The notes: generated from the letters alone by a model not told the origin. 64,000 nucleotides of DNA from Pseudomonas salomonii (GCF_900107155.1 NZ_FNOX01000005.1:186001-250000); one strand, 5' to 3'. Counted from the stretch's first letter, positions 46,771-57,101 are shown. A program made the numbers and translations.

Positions 46771-47379
46771 TCACCGTTTGCTTTTGATGATGGTGCCAAG
46801 GCCTTGCAGGTAGGCCACCAATGCGTCCATTTCGGTCTTGCCCTTCACGGCAGCGGCGGCACCGGCGATGTCTTCATCGGTGTAGGGCACGCCCAGGGTG
46901 CGCAGGACTTCGAGCTTCTTGGCTGTGTCCTTGCCGTCGAGCTTGTTTTCCACCAGGAAGGGGTACGCCGGCATTTTCGACTCAGGCACCACGTTGCGCG
47001 GGTTGTACAAGTGCGCGCGCTGCCAGTCATCGGAGTAACGCCCGCCGACACGGGCCAGGTCCGGGCCGGTACGTTTGGAGCCCCACAGGAACGGGTGGTC
47101 CCACACGCTTTCACCGGCTACCGAGTAGTGGCCGTAGCGTTCGGTTTCGGCACGGAACGGGCGGATCATCTGCGAGTGGCAGCCTACGCAGCCGTTGGCG
47201 ATGTAGACGTCGCGGCCTTCGACTTCAAGGGCGGTGCGCGGCTTCATGCCTTCGACCGGCTTGTTGGTCACGTCCTGGAAAAACAGCGGAACGATCTGGG
47301 TCAGGCCGCCGATACTCACGGCGATGACCATGAAGAAGGCCAGCAGGCCGATATTCTTCTCGACTACTTCATGCTTCAT
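46771..47379 (-). CDS. ccoO: cbb3 cytochrome c oxidase subunit II CcoO, first operon
   Basis: A 202-residue mono-haem cytochrome c with an N-terminal TM anchor ([20 protein letters not shown]) and the haem motif CVGCHSQM. The segments [19 protein letters not shown] and [19 protein letters not shown] are typical. Its start overlaps the ccoN stop by one base. Confidence 0.96.
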   Translation of the reverse strand: MKHEVVEKNIGLLAFFMVIAVSIGGLTQIVPLFFQDVTNKPVEGMKPRTALEVEGRDVYIANGCVGCHSQMIRPFRAETERYGHYSVAGESVWDHPFLWGSKRTGPDLARVGGRYSDDWQRAHLYNPRNVVPESKMPAYPFLVENKLDGKDTAKKLEVLRTLGVPYTDEDIAGAAAAVKGKTEMDALVAYLQGLGTIIKSKR

Positions 47380-48821
47380 CAGTGAGCTCCCACAACGGCG
47401 ATCTTGGCGGCGGCTTCGGCTTCTACCGGGTCGGCGGCACGCACGGTGCGCCAGACGTTGTAGGCCATCAGGAACATGCCGGAGGCAAAGAATGCACCGC
47501 CCAGGGCGCGCACGATGTAACCCGGATGGCTGGCTTGCAGCGCTTCGACGAAGGAGTAGGTGAGGGTGCCGTCATCGTTGATGGCACGCCACATCAGGCC
47601 CTGGGTGATGCCGTTGACCCACATCGAGGCGATGTAGAGCACGGTACCGATAGTCGCCAGCCAGAAGTGCGCGTTGATCAGGCCAACGCTGTGCATCTGT
47701 GGGCGGCCGAACAGTTTGGGGATCATGTGGTACAGCGCGCCGATGGAAATCATCGCCACCCAGCCGAGGGCACCGGCGTGTACGTGGCCGATGGTCCAGT
47801 CGGTGTAGTGGGACAGCGAGTTGACCGTCTTGATGGCCATCATCGGGCCTTCGAAGGTCGACATGCCGTAGAACGCCAGCGATACCACCAGAAAGCGCAG
47901 GATCGGGTCGGTGCGCAATTTATGCCAGGCGCCCGACAGCGTCATCATGCCGTTGATCATGCCGCCCCAACTTGGCGCCAGCAGGATGATCGACATGGCC
48001 ATGCCCAACGATTGCGCCCAGTCCGGCAGTGCGGTGTAGTGCAGGTGGTGAGGACCGGCCCAGATGTACAGGGTGATCAGCGCCCAGAAGTGCACGATGG
48101 ACAGGCGATAGGAGTAGATCGGGCGTTCGGCCTGCTTGGGCACGAAGTAGTACATCATCCCCAGGAAACCGGTGGTGAGGAAGAACCCCACGGCGTTGTG
48201 GCCGTACCACCACTGGATCATTGCGTCGGTTGCCCCTGCATAGGCCGAGTAGGACTTGAACCAGCTCACCGGCAAGGAGGCGTGGTTGACGATGTGCAGC
48301 ATCGCCGTCACCAGGATGAAGGCACCGTAGAACCAGTTGCCCACATAGATGTGCTTGGTCTTGCGCTTGACGATGGTGCCGAAGAACACCACGGCGTAGG
48401 TCACCCAGACGATGGCGAGCAAAATCGCGATCGGCCATTCCAGCTCGGCGTATTCCTTGGTGGTGGTGTAGCCCAGCGGCAGGGTGATGATGGCGCCGAG
48501 GATCACGGCTTGCCAGCCCCAGAAGGTGAAGGCGGCGAGGCCATCGGAGATCAGTCGCGTCTGGCAGGTTCGCTGCACGACATAGTAGGAAGTGGCAAAT
48601 AACGCACAACCACCGAAGGCGAAAATCACCAGGTTGGTGTGCAGCGGGCGCAGGCGGCCGAAGGTCGTCCATGGCAAACCGAAATTCAATTCCGGCCACA
48701 CCAGTTGCGAGGCGATAAACACCCCGAGCCCCATGCCAAGGATCCCCCAGACCACCGTCATGATGGCGAACTGGCGGACGACCTTATAGTTATAAGCAGT
48801 CGGACTGATTGCTGTGCTCAT
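47379..48821 (-). CDS. ccoN: cbb3 cytochrome c oxidase subunit I CcoN, first operon
   Basis: The 480-residue catalytic subunit with twelve TM helices, which reduces oxygen at the haem b3-CuB site with high affinity and pumps protons. ATG at 48821 gives [18 protein letters not shown]. Conserved histidine segments are seen ([61 protein letters not shown]). It corresponds by order to cco-1 of P. aeruginosa. A weak Anr-like site is about 91 bases upstream. Confidence 0.96.
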   Translation of the reverse strand: MSTAISPTAYNYKVVRQFAIMTVVWGILGMGLGVFIASQLVWPELNFGLPWTTFGRLRPLHTNLVIFAFGGCALFATSYYVVQRTCQTRLISDGLAAFTFWGWQAVILGAIITLPLGYTTTKEYAELEWPIAILLAIVWVTYAVVFFGTIVKRKTKHIYVGNWFYGAFILVTAMLHIVNHASLPVSWFKSYSAYAGATDAMIQWWYGHNAVGFFLTTGFLGMMYYFVPKQAERPIYSYRLSIVHFWALITLYIWAGPHHLHYTALPDWAQSLGMAMSIILLAPSWGGMINGMMTLSGAWHKLRTDPILRFLVVSLAFYGMSTFEGPMMAIKTVNSLSHYTDWTIGHVHAGALGWVAMISIGALYHMIPKLFGRPQMHSVGLINAHFWLATIGTVLYIASMWVNGITQGLMWRAINDDGTLTYSFVEALQASHPGYIVRALGGAFFASGMFLMAYNVWRTVRAADPVEAEAAAKIAVVGAH

Positions 48822-48905
48822 TCTAAGGTTCCACGGTTTAGGTTTTTTTATAGGTAAAATCGGCCGCAAGTATGTAGAAAGCGAGGGGCCATTGCAACGC
48901 AATGA

Positions 48906-48919
48906 CTGACCTGTATCAA
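48906..48919. promoter_or_regulatory. Weak Anr-like site upstream of the first ccoN
   Basis: CTGACCTGTATCAA keeps one perfect half (ATCAA) and three of five positions in the other. It lies in the 365-base gap 48822-49186, which otherwise holds no credible gene, only the REP-like hairpin near 49153. Confidence 0.35.
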
Positions 48920-49152
48920 TGCGTTCCGAGCCAGATTCTGCGCCCTTTCCATGTTTTGCGTAGGGACAAAATCGGAAATGGAAAGCTGATCGAGTGGACA
49001 GGAATTTTCAGGGGCGCAACGAATACCGTCGCGTAGGCCGGGATTGGTCCACTGTGGGAACAAGCGTAGACCCGAAAGTGAGGAGGGGAAAGTTGGACTT
49101 GGGAAGGGTGCGACACTTGGCCGCGTAATGTCGAGAACGAACGCTGAACCTA

Positions 49153-49178
49153 TGGCGAGGGAGCAGGCTCCCTCGCCA
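49153..49178. repeat. REP-like hairpin downstream of ccoP (second operon)
   Basis: TGGCGAGGGAGC (49153-49164), a 2-nt loop and GCTCCCTCGCCA (49167-49178): a perfect 12-bp stem 9 bases after the second ccoP stop. It may act as a 3' stabilising stem or, with no T run, a weak terminator. Confidence 0.75.
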
Positions 49179-49186
49179 CAGGTCAG

Positions 49187-50134
49187 TTACTCAGGTTGGC
49201 TTTCTGGCGTTGCGCCATCAGCGGTATGGGACAGGCTGTACACATAGGCTGCCAGCAGGTGCACCTTGTCATTGCCTTGCAGTACCTCCTGCGCCGGCAT
49301 CTGGCCTTGGCGACCGTGGCGGATGGTCTGCTGCAACTGGGCCAGGCTGGTGCCGTAGATGAAACCGGCAGGCTCGGTCAGGTTCGGCGCACCCATGGCT
49401 TCCATGCCGTGGCCTTGTGGGCCGTGGCACGCCACGCAGGTGGTGTTGAACGCGGCTTGACCGGCCACCAGGTCGGCGCTGTTGTCGGCCGGCAACGGCA
49501 GCTTGGCCAGGTCATGACGCACATAAGCGGCGACATTCTTCACGCCGTCCTCACCGAGGATTTCACCCCAGGCCGGCATCGCCGCATGGCGCCCGCTCAT
49601 GATCGTCGCCTTGATTGCTTCAGCCGAGCCGCCCCAGCGCCAGAGGTTGTCCGCCAGGTTCGGGAAACCATACGCGCCCTTGGCATCCGAGCCGTGACAC
49701 ACCGCGCAGTTGGAGGCGAACAGGCGCCCACCCATTTTCAGCGCTTGCGGGTCTTTGGCCACTTCTTCCACCGGCATGGCCGAGAATTTGGCGAAGATCG
49801 GCCCGAACCTGGCATCAGCCTTGGCCATTTCCTTGTCCCATTCCTTGGTCTGGGTCCAGCCGTCTTCATAGCCCGGCAACACGCCTTTCCAGTTGCCCAG
49901 GCCCGGGTAGAGGATCAGGTAGCCGACCGCAAACACCAGGGTGCCGGCGAACAACATGAACCACCACTGGGGCAGCGGGTTGTCGTATTCCTCGATGCCG
50001 TCGAAGGCATGGCCCATGGTCTGGTCAACGCTGCCTTTGGTTTCGCCCTTGCGGGTGCCGACCAACAGCCAGGTCAGCCCGATCAGGCTGCCGAGGGTCA
50101 ATACGCAGATCCATGTACTCCAAAAGGTAGTCAT
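49187..50134 (-). CDS. ccoP: cbb3 cytochrome c oxidase subunit III CcoP, second operon
   Basis: A 315-residue di-haem cytochrome with two N-terminal TM helices and haem motifs CAVCH and CVACH. It is about ten residues shorter than its paralogue at 45606 because the loop after [13 protein letters not shown] is reduced, and its C terminus differs ([12 protein letters not shown]). Its ATG overlaps the ccoQ stop (ATGA). Confidence 0.96.
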   Translation of the reverse strand: MTTFWSTWICVLTLGSLIGLTWLLVGTRKGETKGSVDQTMGHAFDGIEEYDNPLPQWWFMLFAGTLVFAVGYLILYPGLGNWKGVLPGYEDGWTQTKEWDKEMAKADARFGPIFAKFSAMPVEEVAKDPQALKMGGRLFASNCAVCHGSDAKGAYGFPNLADNLWRWGGSAEAIKATIMSGRHAAMPAWGEILGEDGVKNVAAYVRHDLAKLPLPADNSADLVAGQAAFNTTCVACHGPQGHGMEAMGAPNLTEPAGFIYGTSLAQLQQTIRHGRQGQMPAQEVLQGNDKVHLLAAYVYSLSHTADGATPESQPE

Positions 50135-50331
50135 GGCTGGGTGCTCCTTGTTGCAGGCTCTTCTTGAGCGTCGGACGGGGAAGGTTCATCGGCAAACGGC
50201 AGCAGGCGGGCCTGCTCGAAGTCCGCGTTGCGCCGGTTGTTGAACACCCACAGCGACAGGCCGATAAAGGCGATGGCGACCACCAGCGTGCCAAGGCCGC
50301 GGATGGTGCCCGCATCGAATTCAAATCCCAT
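50131..50331 (-). CDS. ccoQ: cbb3 oxidase subunit CcoQ, second operon
   Basis: A 66-residue single-span protein ([20 protein letters not shown] ... [20 protein letters not shown]). The core resembles the other CcoQ, but the ends diverge strongly. It lies 3 bases after ccoO and overlaps ccoP by 4. Confidence 0.92.
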   Translation of the reverse strand: MGFEFDAGTIRGLGTLVVAIAFIGLSLWVFNNRRNADFEQARLLPFADEPSPSDAQEEPATRSTQP

Positions 50332-50334
50332 GGC

Positions 50335-50943
50335 TCACCTCTTGCTCTTGATGGCAGTGCCGAGCACTTGCAGGTACGAAACCAGCGCGTCCATCTCGGT
50401 CTTGCCCTTGAGGCTGGCGACGGCGCCACTGATGTCGTCGTCGGTGTACGGCACGCCGAGGGTGCGCATCACTTTCAACTTGGTCTCGGTGTGGCTGCTG
50501 TCGACTTGGGCTGTAACCAGCCACGGGTAGGCCGGCATTTTTGACTCCGGTACCACGTTGCGCGGGTTGTACAAGTGCGCGCGGTGCCAGTCGTCCGAGT
50601 AGCGTGCGCCGACGCGTGCCAGGTCCGGCCCGGTGCGCTTGGAGCCCCACAGGAACGGGTGGTCCCACACGCTTTCACCGGCTACCGAGTAGTGGCCGTA
50701 GCGCTCGGTTTCGGCGCGGAACGGGCGGATCATCTGCGAGTGGCACTGCACACAGCCTTCGCGGATGTAGATATCGCGACCTTCCAGTTGCAGTGCGGTG
50801 TAGGGCTTCATGCCTTCCACCGGTTTGTTGGTGACGTCCTGGAAGAACAGCGGGACGATCTGGGTCAGGCCGCCGATGCTCACGGCAAGCACCATGAGCA
50901 GCATCAACAGGCCGACGTTCTTTTCAATCGTTTCGTGTTTCAT
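50335..50943 (-). CDS. ccoO: cbb3 cytochrome c oxidase subunit II CcoO, second operon
   Basis: A 202-residue mono-haem cytochrome, haem motif [11 protein letters not shown] at 50943 is chosen, since GAGGAG is better spaced from it than from the adjacent ATG at 50946 and the resulting MKHETIEKN matches the first copy. Near identity with the first copy over the central part contrasts with differences in the last third. Confidence 0.95.
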   Translation of the reverse strand: MKHETIEKNVGLLMLLMVLAVSIGGLTQIVPLFFQDVTNKPVEGMKPYTALQLEGRDIYIREGCVQCHSQMIRPFRAETERYGHYSVAGESVWDHPFLWGSKRTGPDLARVGARYSDDWHRAHLYNPRNVVPESKMPAYPWLVTAQVDSSHTETKLKVMRTLGVPYTDDDISGAVASLKGKTEMDALVSYLQVLGTAIKSKR

Positions 50944-50953
50944 CATCGACTCC

Positions 50954-52378
50954 TCAGGCCATCTGCGCCGCAGCGGTGACTTCGGCAGGTTGCGCCGAGC
51001 GCACGGTGCGCCAGGTGTTGTAAGCCATCAGCAACATGCCGCTGAGGAAGATCGCACCGCCCACCAACCGCACGATGAAGCCAGGGTGGCTGGCCACCAG
51101 GGTTTCGACGAAGGAGTAGGTCAAGGTGCCGTCTTCGTTGACCGCACGCCACATCAGGCCCTGGGCAATGCCGTTGACCCACATCGAAGCGATGTAGAGC
51201 ACGGTGCCGATGGTGGCCAGCCAGAAGTGCGCGTTGATCAGGCCAAGGCTGTACATCTGCTCGCGGCCGAAGATTTTCGGAATCATGTGGTACAGCGCGC
51301 CGATGGAAATCATCGCCACCCAGCCGAGGGCGCCGGCGTGTACGTGGCCGATGGTCCAGTCGGTGTAGTGGGAGAGGGCGTTGACCGTCTTGATGGCCAT
51401 CATCGGCCCTTCGAAGGTCGACATGCCGTAGAAGGCCAGAGAGACCACGAGGAAGCGCAGAATCGGGTCGCTGCGCAACTTATGCCAGGCGCCCGAGAGG
51501 GTCATCATGCCGTTGATCATGCCGCCCCAGCTGGGTGCCAGCAGTACCAGCGACATCACCATGCCCAGCGACTGTGCCCAGTCCGGCAGCGCGGTGTAGT
51601 GCAAGTGGTGGGGGCCGGCCCAGATGTACAGGGTGATCAGCGCCCAGAAGTGCACGATGGACAAACGATAGGAATACACCGGACGCTCGGCCTGCTTGGG
51701 CACGAAGTAATACATCATCCCCAGGAAGCCTGCGGTGAGGAAAAAGCCCACGGCGTTATGCCCATACCACCACTGCACCATGGCATCCGTCGCACCGCCG
51801 TAGAGGGAGTAGGACTTGGTCAGGCTGACCGGGATTTCCAGGTTGTTGACGATATGCAGGATGGCCACGGTGATGATGAACGCACCGAAGAACCAGTTGC
51901 CCACGTAGATGTGCTTGGTGTTGCGCTTCATCACCGTGCCGAAGAACACGATGGCGTAGGCCACCCAGACAATGGTGATGAGGATGTCGATCGGCCATTC
52001 CAGCTCGGCGTATTCCTTGGAGCTGGTGTAACCCAGCGGCAAGGTGATCGCCGCCAGGAGGATGACCAACTGCCAGCCCCAGAAGCAGAACGCGGCGATT
52101 TTCGGCGCGAACAGTTGGGTTTGGCAGGTGCGTTGCACCGAGTAAAACGAGCTGGCGAACAGCGCGCAGCCACCGAAAGCAAAGATCACTGCGTTGGTGT
52201 GCAGCGGGCGCAAACGGCCGAAGCTGGTCCAGGGTAAATCGAAGTTGAGCGCAGGCCATACCAATTGGGCGGCGAGAAAAACCCCGAGCCCCATGCCGAC
52301 GATGCCCCACACCACCGTCATAATGGCGAATTGGCGGACCACCTTGTAGTTATAGGCGGTACTTAAAGTAGTGTTCAT
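50954..52378 (-). CDS. ccoN: cbb3 cytochrome c oxidase subunit I CcoN, second operon
   Basis: The 474-residue catalytic subunit, very similar to the one at 47379 with the same histidine segments ([47 protein letters not shown]). ATG at 52378 gives [18 protein letters not shown] good Anr box centred about 112 bases upstream fits the P. aeruginosa cco-2 operon, which is induced at low oxygen through Anr; that correspondence is from memory of the gene order. Confidence 0.96.
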   Translation of the reverse strand: MNTTLSTAYNYKVVRQFAIMTVVWGIVGMGLGVFLAAQLVWPALNFDLPWTSFGRLRPLHTNAVIFAFGGCALFASSFYSVQRTCQTQLFAPKIAAFCFWGWQLVILLAAITLPLGYTSSKEYAELEWPIDILITIVWVAYAIVFFGTVMKRNTKHIYVGNWFFGAFIITVAILHIVNNLEIPVSLTKSYSLYGGATDAMVQWWYGHNAVGFFLTAGFLGMMYYFVPKQAERPVYSYRLSIVHFWALITLYIWAGPHHLHYTALPDWAQSLGMVMSLVLLAPSWGGMINGMMTLSGAWHKLRSDPILRFLVVSLAFYGMSTFEGPMMAIKTVNALSHYTDWTIGHVHAGALGWVAMISIGALYHMIPKIFGREQMYSLGLINAHFWLATIGTVLYIASMWVNGIAQGLMWRAVNEDGTLTYSFVETLVASHPGFIVRLVGGAIFLSGMLLMAYNTWRTVRSAQPAEVTAAAQMA

Positions 52379-52457
52379 GGTTCCCCATCCACGGTTCAAC
52401 CCAAGCAAGTGCGGCACTTGGGCTGGAGTTATAGGCAGACTAAAAAGCGAGGCAAGC

Positions 52458-53150
52458 ATGGGCAAAGAGCACAAGGCCAGTATTGACGGGGATCAATGGG
52501 CGCAGTGTGTGCGCGAGCGCGGCTGGTTGTGGGATGCAGCGACCGTGGCTGGCGCACGCACACCTGTGACGCTGATCCTGGCCCACGGCGCTGGCGCCCC
52601 GATGGACTCATCCTTCATGAACGACATGGCTGCACGCCTTGCCGGGCATGGTGTGAACGTGTTGCGCTTCGAGTTCCCCTACATGGCTCAACGCCGCGTC
52701 GACGGCGGCAAACGCCCGCCGAACCCGGCGCCGAAACTGCTCGAATGCTGGCGTGAGGTGTATGCCGAGGTGCGACGTCATGTCGCTGGGAAGCTGGCGG
52801 TTGGCGGCAAGTCCATGGGCGGGCGCATGGCCAGTTTGTTGGCAGATGAGCTGGGGGCTGAGGGGCTGGTGTGTTTGGGTTATCCGTTTTATGCGGTGGG
52901 CAAGCCGGAAAAACCTCGGGTCGAACATCTGGCCGGGTTGAAGGTGCCGACGTTGATTGTGCAGGGCGAGCGCGATGCGCTGGGCAATCGGGCGACGGTG
53001 GAAGGGTATGACTTATCGCCGAGTATCGAGGTGATGTGGCTGGTGGCGGGGGATCATGATTTGAAGCCGTTGAAGGCCTCAGGGTTTAGTCATGAGCAGC
53101 ATCTGGAGGCTGCGGCGGTGAAGGTGGCTGAGTTTTTGGGCGGCTGTTAG
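52458..53150 (+). CDS. Alpha/beta hydrolase of the KANL3/Tex30-like family
   Basis: A 230-residue cytoplasmic protein. ATG at 52458 follows GAGG. The fold is shown by [20 protein letters not shown], the nucleophile elbow [11 protein letters not shown], and the late [13 protein letters not shown] and VAGDHDLKP, which supply the acid and histidine. The substrate is unknown. The gene is divergent from the second ccoN, and that operon's Anr box lies inside its first codons. Confidence 0.85.
   Translation: MGKEHKASIDGDQWAQCVRERGWLWDAATVAGARTPVTLILAHGAGAPMDSSFMNDMAARLAGHGVNVLRFEFPYMAQRRVDGGKRPPNPAPKLLECWREVYAEVRRHVAGKLAVGGKSMGGRMASLLADELGAEGLVCLGYPFYAVGKPEKPRVEHLAGLKVPTLIVQGERDALGNRATVEGYDLSPSIEVMWLVAGDHDLKPLKASGFSHEQHLEAAAVKVAEFLGGC
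52483..52496. promoter_or_regulatory. Anr box of the second ccoNOQP operon
   Basis: TTGACGGGGATCAA matches nine of ten fixed positions of TTGAT-N4-ATCAA. It lies upstream of ccoN but within codons 9-13 of the divergent hydrolase gene. Confidence 0.75.
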
Positions 53151-53160
53151 GGCCCCATTT

Positions 53161-53273
53161 GATCGTTCCCACGCTCCGCGTGGGAATGCAGCCCTGGACG
53201 CTCTGCGTCCGCTTTTAAAGCCGTGACGCAGAGCGTCACAGGAGGCGTTCCCACGCAGAGCGTGGGAACGATC
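53161..53273. repeat. Composite palindromic repeat, type A, copy 3
   Basis: A 113-bp element with GATCGTTCCCACGC ... GCGTGGGAACGATC ends and the inner GACGCTCTGCGTC/GACGCAGAGCGTC pair. It occupies most of the gap between the convergent hydrolase and aer genes. Confidence 0.92.
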
Positions 53274-53284
53274 TGTATAGCGAA

Positions 53285-54850
53285 TTACCGGTTAAAACGC
53301 GCTACCAGCGAATACTGGGTATTGGCCGTATGCGTGAGCTCTTCACTCAATTGCGCCGAGTTCATGGCCTGCTCCGAGGTCTGGTCCGCCAACAGCGCAA
53401 TCGTGCTGATGTTGCGGCTGATCTCTTCGGCCACTGCGCTTTGCTCTTCGGTCGCGGCGGCAATCTGCGTGGTCATGTCAGTGATATTGGCCACCGCCTC
53501 ACTGATGCCCACCAACGCCTGATCCGCCTCCATCACCCGCGCCACACCTTCTTCAGCCTGGCGATGCCCGGCGTCCATGGTTTGCACGGCCGCCGCTGCG
53601 GTGTGTTGCAGCTTGGCGATCAGCGTATGGATCTGCCCGGTGGACTCGGCGGTGCGCTGCGCCAGTTGGCGAACTTCGTCAGCCACCACCGCAAAACCTC
53701 GGCCCATCTCACCGGCGCGCGCCGCTTCGATGGCCGCGTTCAGTGCCAGCAGGTTGGTCTGGTCGGCAATGCCTTTGATCACATCGACCACGCCGCCGAT
53801 TTCATCGCTGTCCTTGGCCAGTTGGGTGACGGTCACACCTGTCTCGCCCACGGCCACCGACAGGCGCTGGATCGCCTCGCGGGTTTCCCCGGCGATGTCG
53901 CGGCCGCGACCGGTCAGGCGATTGGCTTCCTGGGTGGCGTCCGCCGTGCGCTGTACATGGCTGGCGACTTCCTGAGTGGTCGCTGCCATCTGGTTGACCG
54001 CCGTGGCCACCTGCTCGGTTTCCACGCGCTGGCGTTCCAGGCCGCTGGAGCTGTTATGTGCCAGGGTGTTGGACCGCGCCGCTTGGTCGTTGAGGTGCTC
54101 GGCCGTGTCCTGCAAACGTGTCAGACAGGTCTTCAAGCGCGCTTCCTGGCTGAGAATCGACATCTCCAGCCGCGCCTGGGCGCCCCGGCTGTCGGTGTAC
54201 ATCTGCGCGATCAGCGGGTCAGACGTGGTCTGTTCGGCCAAACGCAGCAAGCGCTTGAGGCCGCGCTGCTGCCAACTCAGCCCCAACAGACCCAGTGGCA
54301 CCGACAGGCCCGCCGCCAGGGCAAAGCCCCAGTGGGAGTTGAGCGATGCACCGATCATGAAGCTCAGCTGGCTGACCAGGATAAACGGCAGCCAGTCCTG
54401 CAACACCGGCAGCCACTTGTCGCGCTGCGGCACGGCCGACTTGCCCTGGTTGATGCGTTGATAGAGCGCTTCGGCCCGGCGGATCTGCTCGGCGGTGGGC
54501 TTGATGCGCACCGATTCGTAGCCAATCACCTGGTTGCCATCGAAGACCGGTGTCACATAGGCGTTAACCCAGTAGTGATCGCCGGTCTTGCAGCGGTTCT
54601 TGACGATGCCCATCCATGGCAAGCCTTGTTTGAGCGTGGACCACATGTGTGCGAACACCGCAGGCGGAACATCCGGGTGACGCACCAGGTTGTGCGGCGC
54701 TCGGACCAGTTCGTCGCGGGTGAACCCACTGATTTCGACAAAAGCGTCGTTGCAGTAGGTAATGACCCCTTTGGCATCCGTGGTGGAGATCAACCGTTGC
54801 TGAGCGGGGAAGGTACGTTCGCGCTGGGTAACGGGTTGGTTATTACGCAT
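53285..54850 (-). CDS. aer: PAS-containing methyl-accepting chemotaxis protein, Aer-type aerotaxis receptor
   Basis: A 521-residue receptor. The N-terminal PAS domain (about 15-120: [52 protein letters not shown]) probably binds FAD and senses redox or oxygen. A short hydrophobic hairpin near 155-195 anchors it; there is no periplasmic domain. The C-terminal signalling domain has the invariant [20 protein letters not shown] tip that contacts CheA/CheW. Its position beside two cbb3 oxidase operons fits aerotaxis. No Anr box was seen in its short upstream gap. Confidence 0.92.
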   Translation of the reverse strand: MRNNQPVTQRERTFPAQQRLISTTDAKGVITYCNDAFVEISGFTRDELVRAPHNLVRHPDVPPAVFAHMWSTLKQGLPWMGIVKNRCKTGDHYWVNAYVTPVFDGNQVIGYESVRIKPTAEQIRRAEALYQRINQGKSAVPQRDKWLPVLQDWLPFILVSQLSFMIGASLNSHWGFALAAGLSVPLGLLGLSWQQRGLKRLLRLAEQTTSDPLIAQMYTDSRGAQARLEMSILSQEARLKTCLTRLQDTAEHLNDQAARSNTLAHNSSSGLERQRVETEQVATAVNQMAATTQEVASHVQRTADATQEANRLTGRGRDIAGETREAIQRLSVAVGETGVTVTQLAKDSDEIGGVVDVIKGIADQTNLLALNAAIEAARAGEMGRGFAVVADEVRQLAQRTAESTGQIHTLIAKLQHTAAAAVQTMDAGHRQAEEGVARVMEADQALVGISEAVANITDMTTQIAAATEEQSAVAEEISRNISTIALLADQTSEQAMNSAQLSEELTHTANTQYSLVARFNR

Positions 54851-54923
54851 GGTTGTTCAATCCGCAAGGCTTTCAGGGGTTATCGGCGCTTGCGGGCTTT
54901 TATTTAACTTATTTTTGCAATAA

Positions 54924-55715
54924 TCAGCCGGCCAGCATCGGGTAGGTAAACAGCCCGAAGTGAAGCAGGTTCAGCCCGAAGTGCGTGGCAATTGCCGCGC
55001 CCAACCCGCCAAAGCGATACGCCAGGCCATAACCGACCCCGGCGATGCTGGCCAGCAATACCCAGTGCCAACCTGCGCCCAGGTGCACCAAACCGAATAA
55101 CAGCGAGGCCAGCAGCAGCGCCACATTCTCGCCGTAAGGCAGATGTTTGAAGCGCTCGCTCAGGCCGCCCTGGATATAGCCACGAAACAGCGCCTCTTCA
55201 ACCAGGGTCACCAGCAGCAGGTTGTTCAATACCCACAACCACGCCTGTTCCGGCCATTTGGGCGCCCAACTGATCATCCCCAGCAACATTGCGCCGCCCA
55301 ATGCTGCGACTGCCGTCAGGGTCAAGGCCAGCGCCGTGACGCAGATCGACAGGCGCAATGACCTGCGTGCCACGATCCAGGGGCAGGCCAGCAGCAGCCA
55401 GAAGCCGATCAACGGTTTGTCCTGGTTGAGGTACATCGAGAAGGGCACTGAATCAGGCGTAAAGCGTTGAGGCGCGATGCCACGGCCGTTGTAGAAGCCT
55501 GGCAGCCAATGCATCGCCAGGCCCAGCGCCAGCACGATAAACAGGCCGTGCCCGACGTAACGCGCCCACGGGTTGCGTTGCTGGCGCACGGCGTAACCTG
55601 CGATCAGCAGCATGACCACGGAGACCGCCGCCAGCATGCCCAGTTGCCCGTAGGTCAGGGCCAGTACATAGCCAATGGAAAGCAGCACGAGGTACAGCCA
55701 GGGCAGAGCAAACAT
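54924..55715 (-). CDS. CPBP family intramembrane glutamic protease
   Basis: A 263-residue membrane protein with about eight helices. ATG at 55715 is chosen (MFALPWLYLVLLSIGYVLAL). The CPBP/Abi motifs are visible: EExxxR in EEALFRGYIQGGL, a histidine in FGLVHLGAGW, and HFGLNLLHFG near the C terminus. Such proteins cleave or protect membrane proteins; some act in bacteriocin immunity. The substrate is unknown. Confidence 0.88.
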   Translation of the reverse strand: MFALPWLYLVLLSIGYVLALTYGQLGMLAAVSVVMLLIAGYAVRQQRNPWARYVGHGLFIVLALGLAMHWLPGFYNGRGIAPQRFTPDSVPFSMYLNQDKPLIGFWLLLACPWIVARRSLRLSICVTALALTLTAVAALGGAMLLGMISWAPKWPEQAWLWVLNNLLLVTLVEEALFRGYIQGGLSERFKHLPYGENVALLLASLLFGLVHLGAGWHWVLLASIAGVGYGLAYRFGGLGAAIATHFGLNLLHFGLFTYPMLAG

Positions 55716-55873
55716 GTGAAATCCTTGAAAAAAACCGGCCAGCATTATAACGACCGGTTTTCGTTGCCGGCATGAAAACTCTGCCACGCAAAACGCTTGG
55801 GTGAAGTGATTGCAAAACCGGTTGGCGGCTGGTTATAGTTCCCGGGTCTTTATCCCTTCAAAAAGATCAGCAC

Positions 55874-56038
55874 ATGCCAGCTTCCCAGCGCATAGCGGTA
55901 GTCGATTCAGCGGTCAACGCTGTGGTCGTGCCGTGTGGGAACAAGCAGCCTGCGCAGATCAGTCACTATCCCCCGCCTGTCAGTAGCACGCCGGTGTACG
56001 CAGTCGTATCACCGCCGGGTGTTGGCATTTCGGGCTGA
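55874..56038 (+). CDS. Possible small protein of 54 residues
   Basis: ATG at 55874 opens a 54-codon frame ending TGA at 56036-56038. The product is rich in Val, Pro and Ser (AVVDSAVNAVVVPCG, then YPPPVSSTPVYAVVSPP) with a single Cys. There is no good ribosome-binding site, only AAAAAGA 8-14 bases upstream. The 419-base gap 55716-56134 holds nothing else that I can support. Its reality depends on conservation, which cannot be tested here. Confidence 0.35.
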   Translation: MPASQRIAVVDSAVNAVVVPCGNKQPAQISHYPPPVSSTPVYAVVSPPGVGISG

Positions 56039-56134
56039 TCAGCGAATCGCTGTTCCCGTCTGCCCGCCTGAAAAAAACCATTGAATCTCAGCGTCTGCTG
56101 AATCGGCTTTTTTGCCTGATGACAGGTGGTAACC

Positions 56135-56995
56135 ATGTCTGTTTTTTCGAAACAATCCGTGGCCGCGGCGGCCTCGACGAGCCTGTTTGTCCTGCTGTGG
56201 AGCAGCGGGGCGATTTTCTCCAAGTGGGGCCTGGCCCATGCTTCACCCTTTGCCTTCTTATTGATCCGTTTTGCCATCGCCCTGGCGGGCCTGGTGATCC
56301 TGGTGCCGATCCTCAAGCTGAAACTGCCGCGCCCCGGCAAACCCATGCTGTACGCGGCGGCGACCGGCCTGGTGTTGTTGGGGGCGTATCAGATTTTCTA
56401 CCTGCTGGCGCTGGACCTCAAAGTCACGCCAGGGATGATGGCCACCATCATGGGCGTGCAGCCGATCCTTACGGTGGTACTGATGGAGCGTCAGCGCTCG
56501 CTAAGCCGGTTGTTCGGCCTGGGGCTGGGGTTGGCGGGGTTGATCATGGTGGTCTATCAGGGCATCGGGCTGTCGCGTATGTCCCTGGCCGGGATGCTGT
56601 TCGGCTTGCTGGCGCTGGCCAGCATGACGCTCGGTTCGATCATGCAAAAACGTATCACCGACAACCCGTTGGGCACGCTGCCGGTGCAGTACGTGGCGGG
56701 GCTGCTGCTGTGCGCGGTGTTTGTGCCGTTCCAGCCGTTCCACTTTGAGCAAAGCGCCAGCTTTTATCTGCCGGTGCTGTGGATGGGCCTGGTGGTGTCT
56801 TTGCTGGCGACGCTGCTGCTGTATCGACTGATCGCGCGTGGCAATCTGGTGAATGTCACCAGCCTGTTTTACCTGGTACCGGCGGTAACGGCAGTGATGG
56901 ATTACCTGATTTTTGGCAATCGGCTGGCGTTGTTGAGCGTGTTGGGGATGGGGTTGATCGTTGTCGGGTTGGGGTTTGTGTTTCGTAGAAGCTGA
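56135..56995 (+). CDS. DMT superfamily transporter (EamA)
   Basis: An inner-membrane protein of 286 residues with ten hydrophobic helices in two EamA repeats (SLFVLLWSSGAIFSKWGLAH and LFGLLALASMTLGSIMQKRI). ATG at 56135 has AGGTGG upstream; an in-frame GTG at 56126 lies inside that site. The substrate is unknown. It stands alone, followed by a 255-base gap that carries a perfect hairpin. Confidence 0.86.
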   Translation: MSVFSKQSVAAAASTSLFVLLWSSGAIFSKWGLAHASPFAFLLIRFAIALAGLVILVPILKLKLPRPGKPMLYAAATGLVLLGAYQIFYLLALDLKVTPGMMATIMGVQPILTVVLMERQRSLSRLFGLGLGLAGLIMVVYQGIGLSRMSLAGMLFGLLALASMTLGSIMQKRITDNPLGTLPVQYVAGLLLCAVFVPFQPFHFEQSASFYLPVLWMGLVVSLLATLLLYRLIARGNLVNVTSLFYLVPAVTAVMDYLIFGNRLALLSVLGMGLIVVGLGFVFRRS

Positions 56996-57070
56996 ACTAT
57001 ACACTGAGCACTGAATGACGAGTTGACTGCAACCGGCCAAGGTGAATGCTCCATCGGAGTACGGCTAATA

Positions 57071-57101
57071 GAGGTGTTGCACCTAACAGGTGCAACACCT
57101 C
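57071..57101. repeat. Perfect 14-bp hairpin before the polysaccharide locus
   Basis: GAGGTGTTGCACCT (57071-57084), an AAC loop and AGGTGCAACACCTC (57088-57101). No T run follows on either strand. It lies in the gap 56996-57250, which holds no other supported feature, between the DMT transporter and the glycosyltransferase. Confidence 0.85.

Noticed and set aside
45486..46787. A 433-codon plus-strand frame opposite ccoP and ccoQ
   Set aside because: Antisense shadow. The minus-strand genes have CxxCH motifs, overlapping starts and a terminator.
54851..54923. An Anr box upstream of aer
   Set aside because: The short gap contains no TTGAT or ATCAA halves in the right spacing.
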